Assembly: GCA_947054455.1 (NCBI GenBank)
Contig: CAMRWN010000001.1
Span: 200,966-264,965, forward strand
From: an uncultured Alphaproteobacteria bacterium
GTDB taxonomy: Bacteria; Pseudomonadota; Alphaproteobacteria; Rs-D84
DNA length: 64,000 nt
Direction: 5' to 3'
Part shown: positions 1-9,255 of the stretch, in pieces
Position numbering within the stretch: position 1 is the first letter of the stretch
Layout of the letters: the number at the start of each line of letters is the position of its first letter
Translations under genes and position numbers: made by a program
The notes under the pieces: generated by a model
Seen by the model: only the letters and a program-made list of their open reading frames with translations
Told to the model about the DNA's origin: nothing
The model's database searches: none

Positions 1-2120
1 GTCGCCGTTCCGCGGCCGATTTCGTCGAATATGATAAATGAATTGCGCGTCGCGCGACGCAGGATGTTTGCGGTCTCGCTCATTTCCACCATGAACGTGG
101 ACTGTCCCGCGGCCAGATTGTCCGATGCGCCGACACGGCTGAACAACTGGTCGCACACACCGATGCGCGCCGATGACGCCGGAACAAAAGACCCCATATG
201 CGCCAGCACGACTATCAGTGCATTCTGGCGCAGGTACGTTGATTTTCCCGCCATGTTCGGCCCGGTCAGCAGGGCAATCGGACGCGCGTTCAAATTGCAG
301 TCGTTTTTAACAAAGTTGTCCCCGCGCGACCGCAGCACGTATTCAATCACCGGATGCCGGCCGCCGACAACGTCCCACGCGCCGTCATCCGTTATTTCCG
401 GACGAACCCACGAATAATCCTGGGCGCATGCCGCCAGCGCATACCATACATCAACGTCGGCCAGCGTATCGGCCGCGGCCAGCAAATCGTTCGACGCATC
501 GCGCACGCGCGCGATTAAGTCGGCGACAATATCCGCCTCTATCGCGGCGGCCTTTTCCGCGGCGCTGCGTACATCGTTGTCCAAATCAATCAGCTGCGAC
601 GTGGTAAACCGCATGTTGCCGGCCATTGTCTGGCGGTGTATAAATCCAGATTCCGGCTGCATCAGGCTGTCGGCGCGGGCGGACGGAACCTCTATAAAAT
701 ACCCCAGTATATTGTTGTATTTTATCTTCAGCGTGGAAACACCGGTCTGGGACGCATAGCGCGCCTGCAGGCCGGCAATTGTTTCGCGCGCACCATGGGA
801 CAGCGCACGCATGTTATCCAGCGCAGCGTCAAATCCTTCGCGTATCACGCCGCCGTCGCGAAAGAATGTCGGCAGTTCGTCCGCCAACGCCGACCGCAAC
901 GCCAAAGCCAGTTCATCGTGCGTGTTTATTTCGGCAAAACGCGCCGCCAAATCCGCATCCAGTCGCCCGCCCAGCATTTTCGCATTCGGCAGCTCAATCA
1001 GGAAATCGCATATGTGGCGCATATCGCGCGGTGTGCCGCGCCCCGACAACAGACGCGTCATGCTGCGTCCGACATCCGGCACGCCCCCCAGTGTAAACGC
1101 CACCGACGCCATTACATCCGGATTCAGCAGCATGTGTCCAACATGCTGCTGGCGGGATTTTATCTCTGAAACCTCGGCCGACAGGTCGCGCAGATATCCG
1201 CGCAGCTTGCGCGCGCCGGCCGCTGTGCGCGTCTTGTCCAAAACATCCAGCAGGCAGGCCCCGCCGTCATTTAGCGGCGCATCAATCTCCAGACTTTTCC
1301 AGGTGGCAGAATCAATCAGCAGCTGGCGCCCGGATTTGAATTCATGCGGCGCGCGGAATGTTATCGCGGCCCCGCGCTGTGTATTGAACAGATACCCGGC
1401 CAGCAGGCATATCGCCCCGTCGGTTTCACGCGCCGCCGAATTGGGGTCGACCGCCCCGCCGAACACGCGCGCGACAATCTGGTCTATGTCCGCACGATGG
1501 TACAGCTTTTCATACACGGGCGTGGTCTTGAACGCGTCGCGTATGTGCAAGATGTCGTCATTTTCGGCCGCGGCGGCGGGATATATTATCTCGGCCGGAT
1601 TTATCCGCACCATGTCGTCCATGATGTCGCCCGTATGGCCCACAAAGAATTCGCCCGTTGAAATATCGCATCCGGCGACGTCAAAACGGCCGCCGGCCAT
1701 CGGCGCGACCGCCACCAAAAAGTTCGAATTCTTTGGCGTCAGCAGATTCTCGTCCGTCAGCGTTCCCGGCGTCAGAACGCGGATGACCTTGCGCTCTATG
1801 TACTTGTGGCCGCGGGCCTTGGCCTCGGCCGGGGTTTCCATCTGTTCCACCAACGCGACCTTGAAACCCGCGCGCACCAGGCGCCCGAAATAATTGTCGG
1901 CCGCATGCCACGGTATTCCGCACATCGGAATATTCTCGCCGTCGGCGTCCGTTCCACGCTGGGTCAGAACCAGCCCCAAATTTTCACTTATTGTACGTGC
2001 GTCCTCAAAAAACGCCTCATAAAAATCGCCCAGTCTGAACATCAGCAGCGCGTCCGGATTTTCGGACTTCATATCCACATACTGCTGCATGACCGGGGTT
2101 AACTTGCTTTTATCCGCCAC
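1..2120 (-). CDS. mutS: DNA mismatch repair protein MutS (C-terminus cut by window start; probable GTG start)
   Basis: Reverse-strand translation by eye reads ...LTPVMQQYVDMKSENPDALLMFRLGDFYEAFFEDA... and further on ALLTGPNMAGKSTYLRQNALIVVLAHMGSFVPA...IIFDEIGRGT, the MutS N-terminal domain and Walker A/B. Absent from the ORF track because it is open at the window edge. Confidence 0.95.
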   Translation of the reverse strand, partial: MADKSKLTPVMQQYVDMKSENPDALLMFRLGDFYEAFFEDARTISENLGLVLTQRGTDADGENIPMCGIPWHAADNYFGRLVRAGFKVALVEQMETPAEAKARGHKYIERKVIRVLTPGTLTDENLLTPKNSNFLVAVAPMAGGRFDVAGCDISTGEFFVGHTGDIMDDMVRINPAEIIYPAAAAENDDILHIRDAFKTTPVYEKLYHRADIDQIVARVFGGAVDPNSAARETDGAICLLAGYLFNTQRGAAITFRAPHEFKSGRQLLIDSATWKSLEIDAPLNDGGACLLDVLDKTRTAAGARKLRGYLRDLSAEVSEIKSRQQHVGHMLLNPDVMASVAFTLGGVPDVGRSMTRLLSGRGTPRDMRHICDFLIELPNAKMLGGRLDADLAARFAEINTHDELALALRSALADELPTFFRDGGVIREGFDAALDNMRALSHGARETIAGLQARYASQTGVSTLKIKYNNILGYFIEVPSARADSLMQPESGFIHRQTMAGNMRFTTSQLIDLDNDVRSAAEKAAAIEADIVADLIARVRDASNDLLAAADTLADVDVWYALAACAQDYSWVRPEITDDGAWDVVGGRHPVIEYVLRSRGDNFVKNDCNLNARPIALLTGPNMAGKSTYLRQNALIVVLAHMGSFVPASSARIGVCDQLFSRVGASDNLAAGQSTFMVEMSETANILRRATRNSFIIFDEIGRGTA

Positions 2121-2164
2121 TTTGCACCCTGTCCCTTGTTATCACCCCGATATCGCCACACCGA

Positions 2165-2365
2165 TTATGCCTGGGTACCCACTTTCAATGTTTCTATTTT
2201 CAGTTCCGCTTCTTTCAGCAGCTGCTCGCAATACGCCTTTAGCTTTATTCCCTGTTCGTACGCGGCGACCGAATCCGCCAGCGGCAGTTCACCGGATTCC
2301 ATTTTTTTCACCAGTTCTGTCAACTGGCGGTATGCATCTTCAAAAGACAACTTTTTTTCATCCAT
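2165..2365 (-). CDS. xseB: Exodeoxyribonuclease VII small subunit
   Basis: MDEKKLSFEDAYRQLTELVKKMESGELPLADSVAAYEQGIKLKAYCEQLLKEAELKIE, typical XseB. Start set at the internal Met of the 2165..2485 ORF. Confidence 0.9.
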   Translation of the reverse strand: MDEKKLSFEDAYRQLTELVKKMESGELPLADSVAAYEQGIKLKAYCEQLLKEAELKIETLKVGTQA

Positions 2366-2456
2366 TTCCCTATCCTTGGCTTTGATGCAAACACGATACA
2401 AAAACAAATGCCGAAAAGCAATTTTTTTCTTGTTTTTCGGCGCGCGGCGACAAAAA

Positions 2457-2479
2457 AAATCCCCCGCACGGGGGATTTT
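2457..2479. terminator. Intrinsic terminator-like hairpin (AAATCCCCCGCACGGGGGATTT)
   Basis: Perfect GC-rich inverted repeat flanked by A/T runs. Confidence 0.75.
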
Positions 2480-2493
2480 ACACAACGATGCGA

Positions 2494-2913
2494 TTATTTT
2501 ACCGTTGTCGTGGCATTACGATTCCACTTCCACGCCTGTTCGCCAGTACCCTGGACCAACGGACGTTCCTTGCCATAGGAAATAGTGGAAATACGTTTCG
2601 CGTCGATACCGTCGTTTACGATAACAGCCTTGGCTGCGTTCGCGCGACGCGCACCCAGCGCCAGGTTGTATTCCGTCGAACCGCGTTCGTCGCAGTTTCC
2701 GGCAATCTGGATTTTGGTGTCCGCGTGATTTTTCATATACAGCGCCTGGCCCAGCAGGTTATCGCGCGCTTCGTCGGAAATTTCCGAAGAATTGAACGCA
2801 AAGAACACGCGCTGGTCGTTCAGGTCGGCCGGTTCTGTTATCTTGCAGGAACCGCCGCACGCCGCCAAAATCGACGCGACGCCCGCCAACAAAGCAAAGT
2901 TTTTAATTTTCAT
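2494..2913 (-). CDS. pal: Peptidoglycan-associated lipoprotein, OmpA-like
   Basis: MKIKNFALLAGVASILAACGG lipobox; ...IQIAGNCDERGSTEYNLALGARRANAAKAVIVNDGIDAKRISTISYGKERP, Pal/OmpA-C signature. Confidence 0.93.
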   Translation of the reverse strand: MKIKNFALLAGVASILAACGGSCKITEPADLNDQRVFFAFNSSEISDEARDNLLGQALYMKNHADTKIQIAGNCDERGSTEYNLALGARRANAAKAVIVNDGIDAKRISTISYGKERPLVQGTGEQAWKWNRNATTTVK

Positions 2914-2966
2914 GAAAATACTCCCTTGAGTTTCTGTTGCTCGTGTTATAGTGTATAACAAAACGT

Positions 2967-3788
2967 ATGAAAAATCAAGGGGAATCAAAAATGGGATGCG
3001 AAGATTTGCGGGATTTAGCACTGGCCGGCGTCCAATGGGAATTGGATGACGTGCCAATGGCGTATGCGGCCGCACGGCCCGTAAAATCTGCATCCGCGAC
3101 GACAGATGCGCCCGCCGCCCCCGACCCAATTGCAGAGGCTGCACAAATCGGGGCGCCGCGCGTGGCGACAACCGTCGTGCCGCCAATCGCCCCCGTCCAG
3201 CCGATTTCAATCGCGACCGCCGCGGCCATGGCCGCCCGCCCGATAGAGATGCAGGCCCTGAACCGTATGATTGCGGAATTTAATCATCCGCTGCGGGCGG
3301 CGGCGACGAACGTCGTGTTGCCGTGGGTGGCGCCAAACCCCAACGGCATGCTGGTCATAACCGACATCCCCAGCAGCGAGGATGACGAAACCGGCCGCAT
3401 TTTATCCGGCCCCGCAGGCCAGCTGATGGATAAAATGCTGGGGGCAATCGGAATGTCGCGCGACAATGTTTCAATATTGCCGATGTTGTTCTGGCGCACG
3501 CCGGGCGGCCGTACGCCGACGGCGGACGAACTGGCACTGGCGCGGCCGTTTGTAGACCGGGCGATAGAACTGATTGCGCCGCGGCTGATTCTGACAATCG
3601 GTACAATGCCGGCAGAACAAATCGGCGGGGTTAATCTGGCGCGCGCCCACGGCGCGGCTGTAAAACTGGCGTGCGGGGCCACACTGCTGCCGATATTCCA
3701 CCCCAATTACCTGATATTAAAGCCCGCCGCGAAACGCGATGCCTGGGACGCATTGCAAAATGTGCAAAATTTGTTGAAAAACGCGTAA
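2967..3788 (+). CDS. Uracil-DNA glycosylase, family 4-like
   Basis: MLVITDIPSSEDDETGRILSGPAGQLMDKMLGAIGMSRDNVSILPMLFWRTPGGRTPT...LILTIGTMPAEQI...LLPIFHPNYLI matches the family-4 UDG layout. Confidence 0.85.
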   Translation: MKNQGESKMGCEDLRDLALAGVQWELDDVPMAYAAARPVKSASATTDAPAAPDPIAEAAQIGAPRVATTVVPPIAPVQPISIATAAAMAARPIEMQALNRMIAEFNHPLRAAATNVVLPWVAPNPNGMLVITDIPSSEDDETGRILSGPAGQLMDKMLGAIGMSRDNVSILPMLFWRTPGGRTPTADELALARPFVDRAIELIAPRLILTIGTMPAEQIGGVNLARAHGAAVKLACGATLLPIFHPNYLILKPAAKRDAWDALQNVQNLLKNA

Positions 3789-3830
3789 AAATAATTAATA
3801 ATTTTTCATAGACTATAAAAGGAGCCTACC

Positions 3831-4382
3831 ATCAGACCAACATTTAACCGTGATAACCGCCGGGACATGGGACCGCGCATGAATAATCGGATTTTCGCAA
3901 AAGCAGTCCAGGTGATATCGGCCGACGGCCAGAATCTGGGTGTCATGCCGACCCCACAGGCATTGGCCATGGCGGCGGACGCCGGAATGGACCTGGTTGA
4001 AATAAACGCGGCCGGCCCAACACCCATTGTCAAGATAATGGATTACGGCAAATTCAAATACGAACAGAAAAAACGCGCGAACGAGGCACGCAAAAACCAG
4101 AAAACGGTGGAGTTAAAGGAAGTCTGGGTAAAGCCGTTTATCGAAGAAAACGACCTGAACATAAAAATGAAAAAGGTCATGGAATTTCTGGGCGACGGCA
4201 ACAAGGTGAAAATCGCCGTCATGACCAAGGGTTCAAAAAAAGTTCTGGCCCGCGGCAAGGACGCGGTTCCCGAATTGTTTGCGCGCATTCTGGAAATGAT
4301 TGGCGACCGCGGCAATCTGGAATCAAAATCAAAGCCCGACGAACGAACAAAATCAATTATCGTCGCCCCGGCAAAACAATAA
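3831..4382 (+). CDS. infC: Translation initiation factor IF-3, proposed AUC start
   Basis: RIFAKAVQVISADGQNLGVMPTPQALAMAADAGMDLVEINAAGPTPIVKIMDYGKFKYEQKKR is IF-3. An in-frame ATC at 3831 sits 6 nt after AGGAG (3820-3824); first ATG is at 3867. Confidence 0.92.
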   Translation: MRPTFNRDNRRDMGPRMNNRIFAKAVQVISADGQNLGVMPTPQALAMAADAGMDLVEINAAGPTPIVKIMDYGKFKYEQKKRANEARKNQKTVELKEVWVKPFIEENDLNIKMKKVMEFLGDGNKVKIAVMTKGSKKVLARGKDAVPELFARILEMIGDRGNLESKSKPDERTKSIIVAPAKQ

Positions 4383-4387
4383 AAAAA

Positions 4388-4410
4388 CACCGGCAAATGC
4401 CGGTGTTTTT
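4388..4410. terminator. Terminator hairpin CACCGGCAAATGCCGGTG + T-tract
   Basis: Perfect hairpin followed by TTTTTT, directly after infC. Confidence 0.85.
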
Positions 4411-4570
4411 TGTGTTGAAAACCGATCTAAATTAATATAAATCAGGCGGTCGGATTTTAATTCGGGCCGGGGCACCGAAGATATCTGACCGTTTCTATGG
4501 TCGGATATATGTTTTTACGGTTATATTGCCCCCGACACAAAACATTTCCCTTGCACTTTTTATAATATAT

Positions 4571-4790
4571 TATGGGACATCTGTGGTTTGTGGAGATGAG
4601 GTGCCCCATTCAAAAAACAACCACCGTTTTTTTAGGTGGCTGGAGGTTCTAAACTACTCAATGAGATAGGGAGCTTATTCAATATATTCGCTACCCCTCC
4701 AACCCGTAAATAGAGTCAGATTTAACGTGCCCCGGCACGCATTGATAGAGGTTTAGATTCCTCATATTGGCAATACACCAATATTGTTAT
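4571..4790 (+). ncRNA. Candidate structured RNA of unknown class
   Basis: No ORF; nested inverted repeats: CATCT/AGATG, CCACC/GGTGG, long-range GAGG-TTCTAAAC/GTTTAGATTCCTC, CGTGC-CCCG-GCACG, ATATTGG-CAATACA-CCAATAT. Strand uncertain. Confidence 0.35.
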
Positions 4791-4897
4791 ATATTATATC
4801 TGAAATAAGTCCGTATTTAAGAAAAATATGGGCATTCTGCAATCCACAATAAATATAGTAAATTGCAGATTATATAATAAGCACATTCACAAACAAT

Positions 4898-5011
4898 GAA
4901 TCGCCACGCTTCGCTCGCGATGACAGGGAGAATGAAATAGCAAATTACGAAATTGAGAAATTAAACACCTTTGTCATTGCGAGGAGGAGGCAGTCCGACG
5001 CGGCAATCCAG
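4898..5011. repeat. Two inverted copies of a REP/RPE-like palindromic repeat (GTCATYGCGAG...GCGGCAATCCAG)
   Basis: 4898-4924 GAATCGCCACGCTTCGCTCGCGATGAC; 4973-5011 GTCATTGCGAGGAGGAGGCAGTCCGACGCGGCAATCCAG in opposite orientation. Confidence 0.6.
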
Positions 5012-5047
5012 AGGGGTATTAAAACCGATTGCTTTACAGTTATAAAA

Positions 5048-5072
5048 ATCCCGCAGATGCGGGATTTTTAAT
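5048..5072. terminator. Terminator-like hairpin AAAATCCCGCAGATGCGGGATTTTT
   Basis: Inverted repeat with A/T flanks downstream of ybaB (minus strand). Confidence 0.7.
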
Positions 5073-5083
5073 AAGTGCCCGGA

Positions 5084-5383
5084 CTACTGCGCCATCGGCA
5101 TTCCGGCCGTCGCCGCACCCATGACGCGGTCAATCACATCATCGGCCTTGGCCTTGGCGTCGCGGTATGCGTCCATGACCACCGCAGAAATCGCATCCGC
5201 ACCGCGCGCGACAACATCCGGATGCAGCGTTATCCCCAACATGTCGTATTTGCCAGACATTTCGACAATACATGCACCGGCGTCCGCGATACCCTTTACG
5301 CGAATGCTTTCCAACTGTTCCTGGGCCGCCGCAACCTTGTCCTGCAGTTCCTTGGCCTGGGCCATCAAGCTTTCCATATCCAT
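5084..5383 (-). CDS. YbaB/EbfC family nucleoid-associated protein
   Basis: MDMESLMAQAKELQDKVAAAQEQLESIRVKGIADAGACIVEMSGKYDMLGITLHPDVV, YbaB-like length and pattern. Confidence 0.85.
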   Translation of the reverse strand: MDMESLMAQAKELQDKVAAAQEQLESIRVKGIADAGACIVEMSGKYDMLGITLHPDVVARGADAISAVVMDAYRDAKAKADDVIDRVMGAATAGMPMAQ

Positions 5384-5430
5384 ATCATACCCCTGTATTT
5401 TTTGCGCCCCGAAACCGGGGCGCCGATTAA

Positions 5431-7620
5431 TTATTTGGCAATTTCCTTGCCGGTTTTCTGGTCAATTCCGACCATGGACATACGGGTCTTGCCACGCTTG
5501 TCCGCGCCCAGATATTTTACGAAAACCTTGTCGCCTTCCTTGATTTTGGTATCTTCAATCTTGGCAATGCGTTCGCCGGTGATTTCGGATATGTGAACCA
5601 TGGATTCGAAACCGTTAAGAACCTTTACAAATAAACCGAAATCCTTGATGCCGGAAACGGTTCCTTCGTAAATCAGGCCGACTTCGGGTTCCGCGACAAT
5701 CGCCTTGATGCGCGCGATTGCGTCTTGCGCATCTTCCTTGGTTGTCGCCATGATTTTTACAGTTCCGTCGTCTTCCAAGTCAATCTGCGTGTTGGTTTCG
5801 CGGGTCAGCTGCTGAATCACGCTGCCGCCCTTGCCGATAACCTCGCGGACCTTGTCCGGATTGATTTTCATGGTGTACATCTGGGGCGCGAATTCGGACA
5901 CGTTCTTGCGCGGGGCCTTGATGGCCTTTTCAATCTTGCCCAGAATGTGCATGCGTCCGTCGCGTGCCTGCGCCAGCGCACGTTCCATGATTTCAAACGT
6001 GATGGACGTGATTTTGATGTCCATCTGCAGGGCGGTGATACCCTGGTCGGTACCCGTTACCTTGAAATCCATGTCGCCCAGATGGTCTTCGTCGCCCAGG
6101 ATGTCGGTCAAAATGGCGTAATCGTCGCCTTCCTTGATCAATCCCATCGCGATACCCGCAACCGGACGCGTCAACGGAACACCGCCGTCCATCATGGCCA
6201 GCGTAGCCCCGCATGTCGTCGCCATCGAAGACGAACCGTTTGATTCCAGAATGTCGGACACAACGCGAATGACATAGTCAAATTCTTCGCGTGTCGGAAC
6301 CATCGGGTGCAGCGCGCGCCACGCCAGATTTCCATGTCCCAGTTCGCGGCGCGACGGGGATTTCAGGCCCTTGCATTCGCCGACGGAATAACCCGGGAAA
6401 TTATAGTTCAGGAAGAAATCCTTTTCTTCGGCGCCGTCCAGACTTTCAATCGGCAGCGCGTCCTTGCCACCACCCAGTGTCAGCGACACCAGCGCCTGGG
6501 TTTCACCACGCGTAAACAGCGCGCTGCCGTGCGCACGCGGCAGAATGCCCAGTTCGATTTCAATCGGGCGCACCGTCTTTGTGTCGCGGCCGTCGATACG
6601 GGGTTTGCCCGCCAATATATTGCCGCGCATGATGCGTGCCGTCAGATTTTCAATGATTTCATCCGCCCATGATTCCAGTGTGGACGCCGCCGTCGCGGTT
6701 TCCGGGAACATTTCCGGTATGCGCGCCTTGGCCGCGGCATGAATCTCGGCCAGGGTGTCCAGACGAACCAGCTTTTCCTTGATTTGCAGTGCATCTTCTA
6801 TGCGGCCCGCAAACTGTTCAAAATCCGCGCGCATCGCAACATATTCCGCGGACAATTCCGGTGTCGCCCAGCGCGCCTTGCCGGCGTTTTCCGCCAATTC
6901 ATTGATTGCGTCGATAACCGCCTGCTGTGCGTCAAATCCGAACTTTACCGCGCCCAGAACAGTCGCCTCGTCCAGTTCGCCGATTTCCGATTCAACCATC
7001 AAAACACCGTCCTTGGTGGCGGCGACAACCAAATCCATTTCGGATTCTTCGACAACCTTTTTGGACGGGTTCAGCAAATACTGACCGTCGGCATAACCAA
7101 CGCGCGCCGCGCCAATCGGGCCCTGGAACGGAACGCCGGACAGCGCCAGCGCCGCACTGGATGCAATCATCGCCAGAATGTCGGGCTGATTCTTTTTATC
7201 GTACGAAAATACCTGGGCGATAATCTGCACCTTGTTCTTGAATGTTTCAGGAAACAGCGGGCGAATCGGACGGTCAATCAGACGCGCCGTCAGTGTTTCG
7301 GCGGTCGACGCCTTGCCTTCGCGGCGGTCGCGCGACCCCGGAATACGACCCGCGGATGCGAACTTTTCCTGATAATCGACCGTCAACGGAAAGAAATCCT
7401 GTCCTTCGACGGCGGATTTTTCAGCGCAAACCGTGGCCAGAACCATCGTCCCGCCCATCGTCGCCAGAACGGCGCCGTTTGCCTGTTTGGCCATGCGGCC
7501 CGTTTCCAATCGCAGCGTTTCGTCCCCGTACGGGATTTCAACGGCAATCGGATTATTCAATTGTGTTTTTTCGTCTTTGTTAAACAAACCAAACAACATT
7601 GTTTTCTCCATTTTTTTCAT
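5431..7620 (-). CDS. pnp: Polyribonucleotide nucleotidyltransferase (PNPase)
   Basis: Duplicated RNase PH domains, KH (VREVIGKGGSVIQQLTRETNTQIDLEDDGTV) and S1 (GLIYEGTVSGIKDFGLFVKV...MVHISEI). Confidence 0.98.
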   Translation of the reverse strand: MKKMEKTMLFGLFNKDEKTQLNNPIAVEIPYGDETLRLETGRMAKQANGAVLATMGGTMVLATVCAEKSAVEGQDFFPLTVDYQEKFASAGRIPGSRDRREGKASTAETLTARLIDRPIRPLFPETFKNKVQIIAQVFSYDKKNQPDILAMIASSAALALSGVPFQGPIGAARVGYADGQYLLNPSKKVVEESEMDLVVAATKDGVLMVESEIGELDEATVLGAVKFGFDAQQAVIDAINELAENAGKARWATPELSAEYVAMRADFEQFAGRIEDALQIKEKLVRLDTLAEIHAAAKARIPEMFPETATAASTLESWADEIIENLTARIMRGNILAGKPRIDGRDTKTVRPIEIELGILPRAHGSALFTRGETQALVSLTLGGGKDALPIESLDGAEEKDFFLNYNFPGYSVGECKGLKSPSRRELGHGNLAWRALHPMVPTREEFDYVIRVVSDILESNGSSSMATTCGATLAMMDGGVPLTRPVAGIAMGLIKEGDDYAILTDILGDEDHLGDMDFKVTGTDQGITALQMDIKITSITFEIMERALAQARDGRMHILGKIEKAIKAPRKNVSEFAPQMYTMKINPDKVREVIGKGGSVIQQLTRETNTQIDLEDDGTVKIMATTKEDAQDAIARIKAIVAEPEVGLIYEGTVSGIKDFGLFVKVLNGFESMVHISEITGERIAKIEDTKIKEGDKVFVKYLGADKRGKTRMSMVGIDQKTGKEIAK

Positions 7621-7760
7621 AGTTTTACTTAGCGGAGAAAAATTATTCGTTCTTGTACTCTGTCAATGTCCAAGCACAAAAATGAACAATTTAACCCCCG
7701 CATCTTTAATTATAGATGATAATTGGGCGTTTGCAAACAATTTAATATCAAAAACGCGTT

Positions 7761-8507
7761 TTATGCGCGCGAATACAGACGCCCGTATTCCATGACGGTT
7801 TTGATTATGACATCCCCCGCGCCGCGTTTTGACATGAATTTATACGCGGCCATGATATCCGGCGTCCAATCACAGAACGACGCCGTCTCCCAGTCTATAA
7901 ATGCGGTTATGTCGCCCGTCGCCTGGTCTATGACAAAATTCCCGCCGATGTCGCCGTGATACCAACCGCGCATGTATCCGCGCCGGGCGCGCGGTGGCTT
8001 TAATTTGCGCAGCTGGGGCGGATTCGACCGCCCTATTTCAAACAGGAACGCCGCCAGTTGCGCGGCAATTTTGTCGCCATGACGCCGTATAACCTCAACC
8101 GGTGTGTCGGCCAGCGTGCGCCCCGCCACAAATTCATATTTCAGCACGTCCATTCCGTCAAAGCGCAATATGTCCATCCGCGGCAGACGCACCGGCGATA
8201 CAGCCCGAAACGCGTCTGCGAACATTTTCTCGCGGCGGGGCGAATCCGCGCGCGAGGCAACCAACGGGAATTTATACGCCACCGCCCCGTCGACCACCAC
8301 AATGATTTTTTTCATCCCGCCGTGGCCCTGGTATGTCCGGACGGTCGGATTGGCCACCCCGTAATCACGAACGGCGAAATCTATGTATTTTGACAGGTCG
8401 AAATATGCGCGCACGCGGATGCGATGACGCAGCCGCTTGCCGGGGATAAAACCGCAGATAATATTCACCGCAAAGTGTTTTAAGGACATAAGGCCTCCAT
8501 ATGACAT
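7761..8507 (-). CDS. Aminoglycoside-phosphotransferase/choline-kinase-like protein
   Basis: WYHGDIGGNFVIDQATGDITAFIDWETASFCDW resembles the HGDxxxxN / IDWE catalytic motifs of APH-fold kinases. Confidence 0.7.
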   Translation of the reverse strand: MSYGGLMSLKHFAVNIICGFIPGKRLRHRIRVRAYFDLSKYIDFAVRDYGVANPTVRTYQGHGGMKKIIVVVDGAVAYKFPLVASRADSPRREKMFADAFRAVSPVRLPRMDILRFDGMDVLKYEFVAGRTLADTPVEVIRRHGDKIAAQLAAFLFEIGRSNPPQLRKLKPPRARRGYMRGWYHGDIGGNFVIDQATGDITAFIDWETASFCDWTPDIMAAYKFMSKRGAGDVIIKTVMEYGRLYSRA

Positions 8508-8591
8508 ATACTGAAACTATATGCATAAATTCCTAGTCTTTCAACAAAAAGAAACACCGGCCGCGGCCGGTGCAAATAATCGCGCGCTGTC

Positions 8592-9188
8592 CTAGACCAG
8601 GCACGACAACGCCGCGCCGGCGTTTTTCAGCATGAACCAGCCGATGTGGTAATCGGTCGCATATACCGTCGCCATGAACAGCCCCAGCATGCTGATTACA
8701 ACCACAACGTCCAATTTGCGGCCGCGCATGCAATATACGGATATGTTGTAAAACAAAACCAGGATATACGCGTCGACCGCCAGACTGATAATCCACATCG
8801 ACGTGCAGTTGAACGCCAATGCATTCAAAACCAATATAATCGGATAGATAAAAAATACCGACGCCAGACCCTTTATCGCGATTTCCCAGTCGCGTTCGCC
8901 CCCCGTGATTTCCGACACCAGCATCATCAGTCCGCCCATCACAAACAACAGCGCCACCGCCAGAACCGGCACCACGACCACCGCGGTGAAAACGGCGCCG
9001 ACGGTTATCGTCGCACCGCCAATCAGGCGCAGTCCCAAAACCAAAACACCACCGAGCAGGCCGTACATGAACGCCTTTAGCATGGATTCATCCATGTTGC
9101 CGTCGGCGACGATTTTCGTGAAATACCGACGCGGATTTATAATGATGTCGCGAATATGTCCCATTGCGCGTGTTATTTTTTTGCCCAT
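8592..9188 (-). CDS. Yip1-like multipass membrane protein
   Basis: Five to six hydrophobic segments; N-terminal IIINPRRYFTKI... pattern. Confidence 0.55.
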   Translation of the reverse strand: MGKKITRAMGHIRDIIINPRRYFTKIVADGNMDESMLKAFMYGLLGGVLVLGLRLIGGATITVGAVFTAVVVVPVLAVALLFVMGGLMMLVSEITGGERDWEIAIKGLASVFFIYPIILVLNALAFNCTSMWIISLAVDAYILVLFYNISVYCMRGRKLDVVVVISMLGLFMATVYATDYHIGWFMLKNAGAALSCLV

Positions 9189-9255
9189 TGTGCACCCCTG
9201 TATTTGATTATTTATATTTTTGCTTTATAATTGTAAAAAATCAATGGAAAAAGTT

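Noticed and set aside
811-1893. 360-aa plus-strand ORF
   Set aside because: Antisense to mutS; Ser/Arg/Ala-rich composition typical of GC-rich shadow ORFs.
4571-4790. tmRNA (permuted) or SRP RNA
   Set aside because: No tag-peptide reading frame ending in Ala-Ala, no proper TTCRANY T loop plus CCA, and no SRP GNRA/asymmetric-loop motif.
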